Below, piece after piece: positions 15,787 through 24,260 of a stretch of DNA of 64,000 bases. Under the pieces are notes generated by a model. It was not told the origin of the DNA and searched no databases. It saw nothing but the letters and a program-made list of their open reading frames with translations. How positions within the stretch are numbered: the first letter of the stretch is position 1; every line of letters starts with the position of its first letter. The position numbers and the translations under genes are program-made. Origin of the DNA: Christensenella sp. UBA4379 (GTDB lineage: Bacteria > Bacillota > Clostridia > Christensenellales > Aristaeellaceae); NCBI GenBank assembly GCA_002391225.1, contig DGRV01000085.1, positions 1 through 64,000 of the forward strand, written 5' to 3'.

Positions 15787-17871
15787 ATGAAAAAAGTCAG
15801 TATCGTGCTGGCCGTGCTCCTGGTTGCCGCTTTGGTTTTCGGCGGCGTTGAGCTCAGCCAGAAAGGTTCCCTGCAGAACGCCCTGAACAGCGCTCAGGAC
15901 GAAGTCAAATCCGTAAAGAGCCAGCTGGAAGCAAAAGTGAAGGAACTGACCGACAGCTCCGCCGCTCTGGACGGTGCGAAAGCAGAACTTGAATCCGTCA
16001 AGACCGAACTGGAAGCCAAGGTAACCGAATTGACAGACGGCAATGCGGCGCTGGAAGCCGCCAAGGCCGAGCTGGAAACCAAGGTGGCCGAAAGCAACGC
16101 TGCGCTGGATGCTGCAAAAGCCGAACTGGAAACCAAGGTGGCCGAAGGCAACACTGCCCTGGAAAGCGCCAAGGCTGAGCTGGAAGCTAAGATCACCGAG
16201 CTGATCGACGGCAACGCCGCGCTGGAAACTGCCAAAGCTGAGCTGGAAACCAAGGTGACCGACCTGGAGAAGAACGTACAGACGCTGAATGATCAGGTGG
16301 CCGCCGCCGCTGAGCAGGTGGAACTGTTCGCCACTGACTTCACCGGCAAAACCGTGATCATTCACTCCAACGACGTGCACGGCAAGATCGACGGCTATGC
16401 CTACATCGCCGCGATGAAGAAGGCTCTTGAATCCGCCGGTGCCAAGGTTATCATGGTGGATGCCGGTGACTTCAGCCAGGGCGAGATTTACGTCAGCGTC
16501 AACAAGGGCGCTTCCGCCGTGGAAATGATGAACGCGGCCGGATATGACATCGTGACGCTGGGCAATCATGAGTTTGACTATGGTTACGCTCAGCTGATGG
16601 CCAACCTGGAGAACGCCACCTTCCAGACCATCTGCTCCAACGTCATCCTGATGGAAAATGGTAATTCCATCCTGCCGGGTCACACTATCGTTGAAAACGA
16701 AGGTCTGAAGCTTGGCTTCTTCGGCCTTGAAACCCCTGAAACCGCGACCAAGGTCAACCCCGGTCTGATCAGCGAAATCAACTTTACAACCTTTGATGCT
16801 CTTTATGACAATGCACAGGCTGAAGTCGACGCCCTGAAGGCGGAAGGCGCTGACCTGGTGATCGGCATCTGGCACCTGGGCGTTGACGAAGAGTCCGCCT
16901 CCAATGGCTATCGTTCCATCGACGTCCTGTCCAAGGTGACCGGTGTGGATTTCGTGATTGACGGTCATTCCCATACCGTGATGACCCAGGGCGAGAACGG
17001 CGAACCGATCCAGTCCACCGGCACCAAGTTCGCCAATATCGGCGTGGTTGTCATCGACAACGCGAGCAAGACCATCGAAAAGAACTTCCTGATCAGCACC
17101 AACGGCCTGCCCAAGGATGCTGAAACCGCTGCTACCGCTCAGAAGATCATCGACGACATCGACAAGATCTACAACACCCCCTTCGCCACCTCCAATGTGA
17201 ACTTCAACGGCGATAAAGCCCCCGGCAACCGTACTCAGGAAACCAACCTGGGCGACCTGATCACCGATGCCATGGTCTGGAGCGTTGTGAACGCTGCCGG
17301 CAGCGTGTCTGAAGAAGAACTGATGAACGTCGTGGGCATCACCAACGGCGGCGGCATCCGCGCTGCGATTCCCGCGGGCGACGTCACGATGAAGAACGTG
17401 AATACTGTTCTGCCTTTCGGCAACACGGTAGCCGTGATTCGCGTCACCGGCGCTGAACTGCTGGAAGCGCTCGAAGCTTCTACCTTCTGCACGCCTGATT
17501 CCATCGGCGGTTTCCCGCAGACCAGCGGCATCGTGTGGACCCTGGATACCACCAAGGCTTATGATCAGGGCGATCTGTACGTGCTGAACGGCAAGGACAC
17601 GACCTACTATGCTCCCAAGAGCATTCAGCGTGTTACCATCGAATCCATCAACGGCAAGCCCTTTGATCCGGCGGGCACTTACGTGGTGGTAACCAACAAC
17701 TTCTGCGCCGCTGGCGGCGACACTTACAACGTGTTCAACCGCGCCTATGTCGAAGGCAACGGCTTTGACACGAACATCCCGCTGGACGAAGCCCTGGTGA
17801 CCTACATCCAGAACGAGCTGAACAGCGAGATCAAAGAAGAACCCAAGGCTGGCCGTCTGACCATCAAATAA
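15787..17871 (+). CDS. Membrane-anchored 5'-nucleotidase/UDP-sugar hydrolase-type phosphoesterase with coiled-coil stalk
   Basis: The start is ATG 15787 (AAGGAG at 15771-15776), giving 694 residues. An N-terminal hydrophobic helix (about 4-22) serves as signal or anchor. A long Ala/Glu/Lys coiled coil (about 30-180) is built of imperfect repeats of the form AALxxAKAELExKV. A calcineurin-like metallophosphatase domain follows with HSNDVHG, VDAGDFSQG, LGNHEFDYG and DGHSHT. The C-terminal substrate-binding domain has NLGDLITDAM, NGGGIRA and GTYVVVTNNF. The family cleaves extracellular nucleotides to nucleosides. The coiled-coil stalk is unusual for it and could lift the enzyme through the cell wall. 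Base composition is very regular with a strong codon bias, as in highly expressed genes. Confidence 0.88.
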   Translation: MKKVSIVLAVLLVAALVFGGVELSQKGSLQNALNSAQDEVKSVKSQLEAKVKELTDSSAALDGAKAELESVKTELEAKVTELTDGNAALEAAKAELETKVAESNAALDAAKAELETKVAEGNTALESAKAELEAKITELIDGNAALETAKAELETKVTDLEKNVQTLNDQVAAAAEQVELFATDFTGKTVIIHSNDVHGKIDGYAYIAAMKKALESAGAKVIMVDAGDFSQGEIYVSVNKGASAVEMMNAAGYDIVTLGNHEFDYGYAQLMANLENATFQTICSNVILMENGNSILPGHTIVENEGLKLGFFGLETPETATKVNPGLISEINFTTFDALYDNAQAEVDALKAEGADLVIGIWHLGVDEESASNGYRSIDVLSKVTGVDFVIDGHSHTVMTQGENGEPIQSTGTKFANIGVVVIDNASKTIEKNFLISTNGLPKDAETAATAQKIIDDIDKIYNTPFATSNVNFNGDKAPGNRTQETNLGDLITDAMVWSVVNAAGSVSEEELMNVVGITNGGGIRAAIPAGDVTMKNVNTVLPFGNTVAVIRVTGAELLEALEASTFCTPDSIGGFPQTSGIVWTLDTTKAYDQGDLYVLNGKDTTYYAPKSIQRVTIESINGKPFDPAGTYVVVTNNFCAAGGDTYNVFNRAYVEGNGFDTNIPLDEALVTYIQNELNSEIKEEPKAGRLTIK
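15961..16270 (+). repeat. Imperfect coding repeats for the coiled-coil stalk
   Basis: At least five tandem, diverged copies of a 54-66 base unit encode AALxxAKAELExKVxE-type segments. Units differ by an inserted TDGN or IDGN linker. The similarity is seen in both DNA and protein, implying growth by duplication. Confidence 0.75.
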
Positions 17872-17892
17872 AGAATAGCTTGGATCATATTT

Positions 17893-17920
17893 CCGGCTTT
17901 CCTTCGGGAAAGCCGGTTTT
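17893..17920 (+). terminator. Intrinsic terminator of the 5'-nucleotidase gene
   Basis: A perfect 10-base stem CCGGCTTTCC / GGAAAGCCGG closes on a TTCG tetraloop, followed by TTTT. It lies about 20 bases after the stop codon. Confidence 0.9.
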
Positions 17921-18639
17921 AAGTTGTATTTTTGGAATATATAATCCGTGTTATGCATCAAAAACCACTGTGATTTCAGGCGTTTTTATGGTTTCTTTCA
18001 TTTTTTCAAAAGAATATAAGATATATGATCAGAGATATTGTTTGGTATATCAGGCGTTTTTGATGATTGAATATAGTCTATATAGATCTGTTCAATCATT
18101 TTTCCAACAATAACTTTGGTATCATCATACTTATTTGCAGAAACAAAACCTTGCTTGCAGTAACAAAACGATGAACGTATTTTTGACCAAGAATATATTA
18201 TTTCAAAGACATATATGAAAGCTGACTGATAACAGAATCAAACACCTAGGTACAAGAAAAGACATCGAAATGCTTCTTTAAACTCCATTCGTCTTTTTGA
18301 TCGTAAGGATATGGGGAAGGGCAATAACAAGAATGAGTATACAGATATTCACTATAAGAAATGTGAAAGGCTTGTTTTGCGAATGTAAGCTAATTCAAGA
18401 TGATTGGTTTTTTCTAAGAAGAGCTCAAACTTCACAATTAAATTACATAATCATTTTTGAAATTTGATATACAAGCAGCATGATGATAAACTACCAAATG
18501 AAGATATATGGCTGGATTTGGAATGGTAAGCGCTGAATTACTCTGTCCATTCCTCCACACAATCAATTCTGCGTAAAACCGTTATTTTACGCATAGTTAT
18601 ATAAAACTTTGCCTCTCCTCTATGTCTAAAAGGATATGA
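17921..18639. other. AT-rich intergenic island without an intact gene
   Basis: About 720 bases are strikingly AT-rich beside neighbours of high GC, and no credible intact gene is present. One open stretch, 18233-18388 (+), reads about 51 codons without an ATG at its beginning; it includes LFDRKDMGKGNNKNEYTDI. A further readable stretch follows in a shifted frame, so it may be a decayed gene of foreign origin. The word CAGGCGTTTTT occurs near 17977 and near 18053. Two hairpins stand out: 18064-18098 followed by TTTTT, and 18570-18593 (9-base stem, TGCGTAAAA / TTTTACGCA). No insertion-sequence ends or transposase motifs are recognised. Confidence 0.6.
18064..18103 (+). terminator. Possible isolated terminator in the AT-rich island
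   Basis: TGATTGAA (18064-18071) pairs with TTCAATCA (18091-18098), and a T run follows. No gene precedes it on this strand apart from the already terminated nucleotidase gene. A TATAAT-like element lies at 17940-17945, so a short RNA of about 150 bases is conceivable, but this is speculative. Confidence 0.35.
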
Positions 18640-18689
18640 AAAACCCAGTGATTTCAGCGTTTTTGAAGCGCTGTCCATCACTGGGTTTT
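18640..18689 (-). terminator. Intrinsic terminator of the ABC exporter operon
   Basis: AAAACCCAGTGAT (18640-18652) and ATCACTGGGTTTT (18677-18689) form a perfect 13-base stem. An inner stem CAGCG/CGCTG makes the hairpin compound. On the minus strand a T run follows. It starts about 10 bases after the stop of the exporter gene. Confidence 0.85.
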
Positions 18690-18698
18690 CTTGATTGA

Positions 18699-20588
18699 TC
18701 AGGATAATTCAAATTTACCGGTATAAAGCTGATAATACCTGCCTTTTTGAGCGATCAGGTCTTCGTGGTTGCCGCGTTCGATGATCCGGCCGTTTTCCAG
18801 TACCATGATCGCCTGAGAGTTGCGGACGGTTGAGAGCCTGTGAGCGATCACGAAAACAGTTCTGCCCTTCATCAGCTCGTCCATTCCCCTTTCGATCAGC
18901 GCTTCGGTTCTGGTGTCGATGCTGCTGGTCGCTTCATCGAGAATCAGTACCGGCGGGTCGGCAACGGCTGCGCGAGCGATCGCAATCAGCTGGCGCTGTC
19001 CCTGGGAAAGATTCGCACCGTCATTGGTCAGCATGGTATCGTACCCATCCGGAAGGTGCTGAATGAAGAAATCCGCGTTCGCGATTTTCGCCGCTTTTTC
19101 AATTTCTTCATCCGTTGCGTCCAGTTTGCCGTACCGGATATTATCCCTGACCGTTCCGGTGAACAGGTGCGTATCCTGAAGCACCATGCCCATGGATTTC
19201 CTCAGGTCCGGCAACTTGATCTTCTCAATGTTGATGCCGTCGTAGCGGATTTTGCCGCTCTGCAGGTTGTAGAACCGGTTGATCAGGTTGGTGATCGTGG
19301 TTTTGCCTGCGCCTGTGGAGCCTACGAAGGCAATCTTCTGGCCGGGCCTTGCGTACAGGGAGATATCGTGCAGGACGATCTTCTCCGGGACGTATCCGAA
19401 CACGACGTTTTCAAATACCACGTCGCCCTTCCATTCCGCGTAAGTGACGGATCCATCGGCGGAATGAGGATGTTTCCACGCCCAAAGCCCTGTGCGTTCA
19501 GCACATTCCGTCAGATTTCCATGCTCATCCCGTCGGGCGTTGACCAGGGCGACATAACCGTTGTCCTGCTCGGGCTCCTCATCCAGTACGGCAAAGACGC
19601 GTTCTGCACCGGCCATTGCCTGCAAAATGGTGTTAAACTGCTGAGAAAGCTGCGTAATCGGCATGGAGAAGTTCCGGGCGAACTGCATGAACGCCACCAG
19701 GGTACCAACGGAAGACACCTGATGATTCAGCACCAGGATGCCGCCGATCACCGCGATGATCACGTACTGGATATTGCCCAGGTTGGCCATAATCGGCATC
19801 AGAATGCTGGCCAGGGTATTTGCCTGGGTCGCCGCGTGCTGCAGCTCTTCATTGCGCCTGTCAAATTCCTGCTGGGCTTTTTTCTCATGATTAAAGACCT
19901 TGATGACCTTCTGGCCGGCAATCATTTCCTCTATATAGCCGTTGACAGCGCCGACCGCCTTCTGCTGCTGGGCAAAATATCTGCCCGAGCGGCTGCCGAT
20001 GGCCCGGATGACCACCATGTTCAGCGGCAGCAGACAGATCAGAATCAGCGTCAGCAGCGGGCTCAGACGGATCAGCATGATCAGGGTGACGATCAGCGTC
20101 AGCGAGCTGGAAAAGGTCTGCGGAAGGCTTTGGGACAGGAATTCACGCAGGGTATCCGTATCGTTGGTGTAACGGCTCATCAGCTCTCCATGGGTATGGG
20201 TATCAAAGAAGCGGATGGGCAGGGATTGCATATGGTCAAACAGCTCTTTGCGGATCTTGTTCAGCGTTCCGGTGGAAAGCTTCATCATCACCCGGTTGTT
20301 GATGTACGTGGCGACCGTACCCGCCAGATAGATCAGCAGCATAAAACAGACGACGTACAGCAGCTGTGTGAAATCAGGATTCTCCTGTCCGATCAAGGGT
20401 TTAATGTAGATGTCGATGATATCCTTCATCATGTAGGTGCCGACGGCGCTGACCAATGCGCTGACAATGATGCAGACGGCGACGACGATCAGCTGCGCTT
20501 TGCTCCCGCTTAAATAGGAAAGCAGACGTTTGATGGTCCCTTTTAAATCCTTGGGCTTGGCTGTTGGCTTCATATTACGCGGCGGCAT
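18699..20588 (-). CDS. ABC exporter, permease-ATPase half-transporter (canonical ATP site)
   Basis: The 629-residue half-transporter has six membrane helices (about 30-330) and a C-terminal ATPase. Walker A is GSTGAGKTT, the signature LSQGQRQ, and Walker B VLILDEATSSID with the catalytic Glu. Between the two domains lies an extra segment of about 40 residues (roughly 350-390: NARRDEHGNLTECAERTG region) not found in short members. The start ATG overlaps the last base of the upstream partner's stop (TGATG), so translation is coupled. Together they form a heterodimeric exporter of the BmrCD / TM287-288 type. The substrate is probably a drug, lipid or peptide and cannot be specified. Confidence 0.88.
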   Translation of the reverse strand: MPPRNMKPTAKPKDLKGTIKRLLSYLSGSKAQLIVVAVCIIVSALVSAVGTYMMKDIIDIYIKPLIGQENPDFTQLLYVVCFMLLIYLAGTVATYINNRVMMKLSTGTLNKIRKELFDHMQSLPIRFFDTHTHGELMSRYTNDTDTLREFLSQSLPQTFSSSLTLIVTLIMLIRLSPLLTLILICLLPLNMVVIRAIGSRSGRYFAQQQKAVGAVNGYIEEMIAGQKVIKVFNHEKKAQQEFDRRNEELQHAATQANTLASILMPIMANLGNIQYVIIAVIGGILVLNHQVSSVGTLVAFMQFARNFSMPITQLSQQFNTILQAMAGAERVFAVLDEEPEQDNGYVALVNARRDEHGNLTECAERTGLWAWKHPHSADGSVTYAEWKGDVVFENVVFGYVPEKIVLHDISLYARPGQKIAFVGSTGAGKTTITNLINRFYNLQSGKIRYDGINIEKIKLPDLRKSMGMVLQDTHLFTGTVRDNIRYGKLDATDEEIEKAAKIANADFFIQHLPDGYDTMLTNDGANLSQGQRQLIAIARAAVADPPVLILDEATSSIDTRTEALIERGMDELMKGRTVFVIAHRLSTVRNSQAIMVLENGRIIERGNHEDLIAQKGRYYQLYTGKFELS

Positions 20589-22324
20589 CAGTCATCAGCC
20601 CCTTTCTGCTGGGAATGATAAACTTCCCGGTAAATCTCGCTGCGCTCCAGCAGCTCCTCGTGGGTGCCGATGTCGCTGATTTTTCCCTCGTCGAGAACGA
20701 TGATTCTGTCGGCGTCCTGCACGGAAGTGATTCGCTGCGCGATGATGATCTTGGTGGTTTCCGGCATCTGATCCCGGAGCGCCTCCCGGATGCGGGCGTC
20801 CGTCGCCGTATCCACGGCGCTGGTCGCGTCGTCCAGAATCATGACCTTCGGCTTTTTCAGCAGCGCTCTGGCAATGCAAAGCCTCTGCTTCTGCCCGCCG
20901 GAGACGTTTACGCCGCCCTGGCCCAGATCCATCTGGTATCCGTCTGGGAAGGCCTTGACAAACTCGTCCGCCTGTGCCACCTTGCAGGCGGCTTCGATTT
21001 CCTCCTGGGTAGCGTTCTCATTCCCCCACCGAAGATTTTCAGCGATGGAGCCGGAGAACAGGACGTTCTTTTGCAGCACCACGGAAACGGCGTCACGAAG
21101 GACCGCTGTATCATATTGTCTTACGTCGTTGCCGCCGACGAGGACTTTCCCTTCCGTCACGTCATACAGGCGCGGGATGAGGCTCACCAGGGTGGACTTC
21201 GCTGAGCCGGTCGCGCCGATCAGCCCGATGGTTTCCCCGGAGCGGATGGAGAAGCTGATATCCTTTAATACCTCGCGTTCTTTGCTGCCGGTATAGCTGA
21301 AGGAAACGTGGTCAAAAACAATCGATCCGTCCGGAACGGACTGAACGCTTTGCTCGGGGCTCACGATGTCCGGCTGTTCGTCCAGCACTTCGTTGATACG
21401 GGCAACGGAAGCCTTGGAAAGAACATAGGATACAAAGATGAAGCTGAGAATCATCAGGGACATCAGGATCTGCGTAATATAGGTAATAAACGAGGTCAGG
21501 TCCCCCAGGTTCATGTCCCCGCGGGCAATCTGTCTCCCGCCGAACCAGATCACGGCGACGATGCAGCCGTTCATCAGTATCTGCATGAGCGGGCCGTTCA
21601 AAATGACCACTTTTTCCGCCCGGCGCTGGGCGTTCATCAGGTCGTCGGCGGAACGGGCGAATTTCGATTTTTCAAAGCTCTCGCGCACAAAAGCCTTGAC
21701 CACGCGGATCGCGATGAGGTTTTCCTGCACGGATCCGTTCAGGGCGTCGTATTTTTCCATCATCACCTTAAAGCGCGGGAACGCCAGCTTGATGATGACG
21801 CCCAGGCCGGTAAACAGCAGCGGTACGGCGACCAGCAAAATGGTGATCAGGCTGGGATTCATCCGCCAGGCCCAGAAAAAGGCCATCACGAACATGATTG
21901 GAGAACGGACCGCCATTCTGATCAGCATCATCAGCATGTTCTGCACCTGATTGACGTCCGTCGTCAGTCTGGTGACCAGAGAAGCGGTACTGAATTTATC
22001 GATGTTTTTAAAGGAAAAGCTCTGCGCTTTTTCAAAAAGACCGTGCCGGAGGTTTTTTGAAAAGCCCATCGCGCCGATAGAAGCCATCCTGGCCGCTCCC
22101 GCGCCGAAAGCCAGCGACAGGATGCTCATCAGGATCATCTGACCGCCAAGCAGCAGGATCTCCCTCATTTCCAGCGGCGTCTGCTCCGCCTCGTTGATCA
22201 GGTTGACCAGGCGGGCGATCAGCTGCGGGATATAGGTTTCCATCGCAACTTCGCCGATCACCATCAGCGGCGCGAGAATCAGGTAGATCTTATACTTGCC
22301 GGCAAAACGAAACAGTCTTCTCAA
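20588..22324 (-). CDS. ABC exporter, permease-ATPase half-transporter (degenerate ATP site)
   Basis: The start chosen is TTG at 22322-22324, preceded by AAGGGGTGG; the product (578 residues) begins MRRLFRFAGKYKIYL, typical of this family. Six membrane helices are followed by an ATPase with GATGSAKSTL as Walker A (Ala in place of the usual Gly or Cys), signature VSGGQKQR, and Walker B VMILDDATSAVD. Here the catalytic Glu is Asp. That is the mark of the degenerate site in heterodimeric exporters, whose partner keeps a canonical site, as the next gene does. The upstream promoter is near-perfect. Conserved synteny of such pairs supports their working as one transporter. Confidence 0.88.
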   Translation of the reverse strand: MRRLFRFAGKYKIYLILAPLMVIGEVAMETYIPQLIARLVNLINEAEQTPLEMREILLLGGQMILMSILSLAFGAGAARMASIGAMGFSKNLRHGLFEKAQSFSFKNIDKFSTASLVTRLTTDVNQVQNMLMMLIRMAVRSPIMFVMAFFWAWRMNPSLITILLVAVPLLFTGLGVIIKLAFPRFKVMMEKYDALNGSVQENLIAIRVVKAFVRESFEKSKFARSADDLMNAQRRAEKVVILNGPLMQILMNGCIVAVIWFGGRQIARGDMNLGDLTSFITYITQILMSLMILSFIFVSYVLSKASVARINEVLDEQPDIVSPEQSVQSVPDGSIVFDHVSFSYTGSKEREVLKDISFSIRSGETIGLIGATGSAKSTLVSLIPRLYDVTEGKVLVGGNDVRQYDTAVLRDAVSVVLQKNVLFSGSIAENLRWGNENATQEEIEAACKVAQADEFVKAFPDGYQMDLGQGGVNVSGGQKQRLCIARALLKKPKVMILDDATSAVDTATDARIREALRDQMPETTKIIIAQRITSVQDADRIIVLDEGKISDIGTHEELLERSEIYREVYHSQQKGADD

Positions 22325-22361
22325 ATACACCACCCCTTCATAAGAAAACGGCATCTTTATG

Positions 22362-22389
22362 ATTATAACATGCCCAAAAGGATTGTCAA
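22362..22389 (-). promoter_or_regulatory. Promoter of the heterodimeric ABC exporter operon
   Basis: On the minus strand, perfect TTGACA (22384-22389) and TATAAT (22362-22367) hexamers are separated by 16 bases, with a TG just before the -10. Confidence 0.8.
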
Positions 22390-22471
22390 TCAATGGATGA
22401 TCGATCAATTATGACAAAACCATGTCATTTGAGGAAATACCCGTCCACGCTCCCCCGCTTCCGCAAAGCAA

Positions 22472-22510
22472 AGCCAATTTTAGCCAATTTCAGCGTCATT
22501 CTTGACCAAT
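22472..22510. repeat. Short direct repeats upstream of the degV promoter
   Basis: AGCCAATTT occurs at 22472-22480 and again at 22482-22490, with a variant GACCAATTT at 22504-22512. They sit between two divergent promoters and could be binding sites of a regulator; none is identified. Confidence 0.45.
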
Positions 22511-22534
22511 TTCGGCTCATGCTTGACAGAATAC

Positions 22535-22563
22535 TTGACAGAATATCGCGGTGTAGGTAGAAT
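22535..22563 (+). promoter_or_regulatory. Promoter of the DegV gene, with a duplicated -35 element
   Basis: TTGACA (22535-22540) is 17 bases from TAGAAT (22558-22563). A second TTGACA lies 12 bases upstream (22523-22528), part of the tandem repeat CTTGACAGAATA, and a third similar TTGACC lies at 22502. Confidence 0.7.
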
Positions 22564-22603
22564 AAGGTGCTTTATTTCAAAGCAATCTACCGGAGGTGTT
22601 TTT

Positions 22604-23479
22604 ATGGCTTTTTATATCGTGACCGACGCCGGCTGCGACCTGAACAAGGATTATATCGACCGCCAGAAGGATCTGTACGTGATCCCGATGGATTACACGA
22701 TTAACGGCGAGACGTTTGTCTATACCAGTTACGACGGGTCGCCTCAGCTGCTGGACCTGTATAACAGGATGCGCAACGGCGATGTTCCCACCACGGCACA
22801 GATCAACCTGAACGATTATCTGACGCTGTTTAACCGTCTGGTCAAAGAAGGCCACGAGGTGCTTTATTTAAGCCTCTCCTCCGGCCTGAGCGGTACCTTC
22901 CAGACCGCGCTGCTGGCCCGGAGCATGGTGATGGAAAAGAACCCGGACGCCCGTCTGTTTGTCGTGGATTCCCTTTGCGCCAGCGCAGGCCAGGGCCTGC
23001 TGGTCCATTTTGCACTACAGATGCGGGACGAGCATGGGATGAACGCCGAGCAGCTGGCGGACTGGGTGACGGAAAACCGCCAGCACATCAACCACTGGTT
23101 TACCGTGGACAAGCTCGATTATCTGCACCGCGGCGGGCGCGTTTCCCGCAGTACAGCCATTGTGGGCGACATCATGAAGATCAAGCCACTGATGAACGTG
23201 AACTTTGAAGGAAAACTGATCGTCCAGGACAAGGTCATGGGCAGAAAGCGTTCCTTAAAGGCGATGGCGGAAAAATATGAATCCACCGCGGACCGCAGCC
23301 GCTGGAATACTGTTTATATCGCCCACGGCGATTGTGAGGAAGACGCCATGTATCTGACGGAGAAAGTCCGCGAGATCAACCCGAATGCCGATATTCAGCA
23401 TCTGCGGGTTGGATCCATCATCGGCTGTCATACCGGTCCTGGCATCATGACCCTGTTTTTCTGGGCGAACGCGAGGTAA
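22604..23479 (+). CDS. DegV family fatty-acid-binding protein
   Basis: The start is ATG 22604 after GGAGGT (22592-22597), giving 291 residues. The opening FYIVTDAGCDLNKDY is the DegV family start, where Ser or Gly after TD helps bind the fatty acid carboxylate. LYLSLSSGLSGTFQTA and a later HTGPG complete the binding pocket. DegV/FakB proteins carry fatty acids to the kinase FakA for phosphorylation and lipid synthesis; no fakA is visible in this window. The gene ends 40 bases before the ABC-2 ATPase gene, which might be co-transcribed. Specificity among fatty acids cannot be read from sequence. Confidence 0.9.
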   Translation: MAFYIVTDAGCDLNKDYIDRQKDLYVIPMDYTINGETFVYTSYDGSPQLLDLYNRMRNGDVPTTAQINLNDYLTLFNRLVKEGHEVLYLSLSSGLSGTFQTALLARSMVMEKNPDARLFVVDSLCASAGQGLLVHFALQMRDEHGMNAEQLADWVTENRQHINHWFTVDKLDYLHRGGRVSRSTAIVGDIMKIKPLMNVNFEGKLIVQDKVMGRKRSLKAMAEKYESTADRSRWNTVYIAHGDCEEDAMYLTEKVREINPNADIQHLRVGSIIGCHTGPGIMTLFFWANAR

Positions 23480-23519
23480 TCCTGTTATTCTTTCGTGAAC
23501 CTGTTGGGAGGTACTCTTT

Positions 23520-24260
23520 ATGATCGAATTCAAGGCAGCGACGAAGATTTACGGTAAAAGCGACCGCCCTGCGCTGGATCAGCTGACGCTGACCGTACCG
23601 GACGGCATGGTATTCGGCTTCTTAGGCCCAAACGGCGCCGGCAAAACGACTGCCATCCGGCTGTTGACCGGCGTCCTACGCCCCACCTCCGGCACAGTGC
23701 TGGTAAACGGCGTGGACGTGACCCAGGACCCCGTGGCTGTCAAGAAAATGATCGGCTTTGTGCCGGACAGCCAGGAAATGTACGAGAAGCTGACCGGCAT
23801 GGAATATCTGCACTTTATGGCGGATATTTTTGAGGTTTCCACCGAAGAAAGGAAGCAGCGGATCGATCATTGTCTGGAGCTGTTCGAACTGAAGGACGCC
23901 GCCGGCGACCGGATTCAGGGATACTCCCGCGGAATGAAGCAGAAAATTTCCGTCATCGGTGCGCTGATCCATCGCCCACCCGTGTTTGTGCTGGACGAGC
24001 CGATGGTCGGCCTGGACCCCAAAGCCTCTTTCTTACTTAAGGAAGAAATGCGTGCCCAGGCGAAGGATGGCGTTACGGTATTTTTCTCCACCCATGTCCT
24101 GGAAGTGGCGGAAAAGCTGTGCGACCAGGTGGGCATCATCCATCACGGCCAGCTGCTGACCCAGGGAACGCCCGAAGCGCTGCGCAATCAGACCGGGGAC
24201 GCGTCTCTGGAGCAGGTGTTCCTGGATCTGACACAGGCCGAGGAGGCGGAAGGAGAATGA
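23520..24260 (+). CDS. ABC-2 type transporter ATP-binding protein
   Basis: The 246-residue ATPase has Walker A GPNGAGKTTAIR near residue 38, the signature SRGMKQKIS, and Walker B VFVLDEPMVGLDP. The closing H-loop is FFSTHVLEVAE. The SRGMKQ form is typical of ATPases that pair with multi-span ABC-2 permeases and export drugs, lantibiotics or lipids. A TTGGGAGG site precedes the ATG. Its stop overlaps the start of the permease gene (ATGA), so the two are translated together. The export substrate is unknown. Confidence 0.9.
   Translation: MIEFKAATKIYGKSDRPALDQLTLTVPDGMVFGFLGPNGAGKTTAIRLLTGVLRPTSGTVLVNGVDVTQDPVAVKKMIGFVPDSQEMYEKLTGMEYLHFMADIFEVSTEERKQRIDHCLELFELKDAAGDRIQGYSRGMKQKISVIGALIHRPPVFVLDEPMVGLDPKASFLLKEEMRAQAKDGVTVFFSTHVLEVAEKLCDQVGIIHHGQLLTQGTPEALRNQTGDASLEQVFLDLTQAEEAEGE

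Noticed and set aside
15469..17961. Long open frame antisense to the 5'-nucleotidase gene (about 830 codons)
   Set aside because: It mirrors a strongly biased gene of high third-position GC, has no ribosome binding site, and the plus strand shows clear domains and motifs.
17880..18113. Small 77-codon open frame just after the nucleotidase gene
   Set aside because: It starts before and runs through the intrinsic terminator at 17893-17920, has no ribosome binding site and uses AT-rich random codons.
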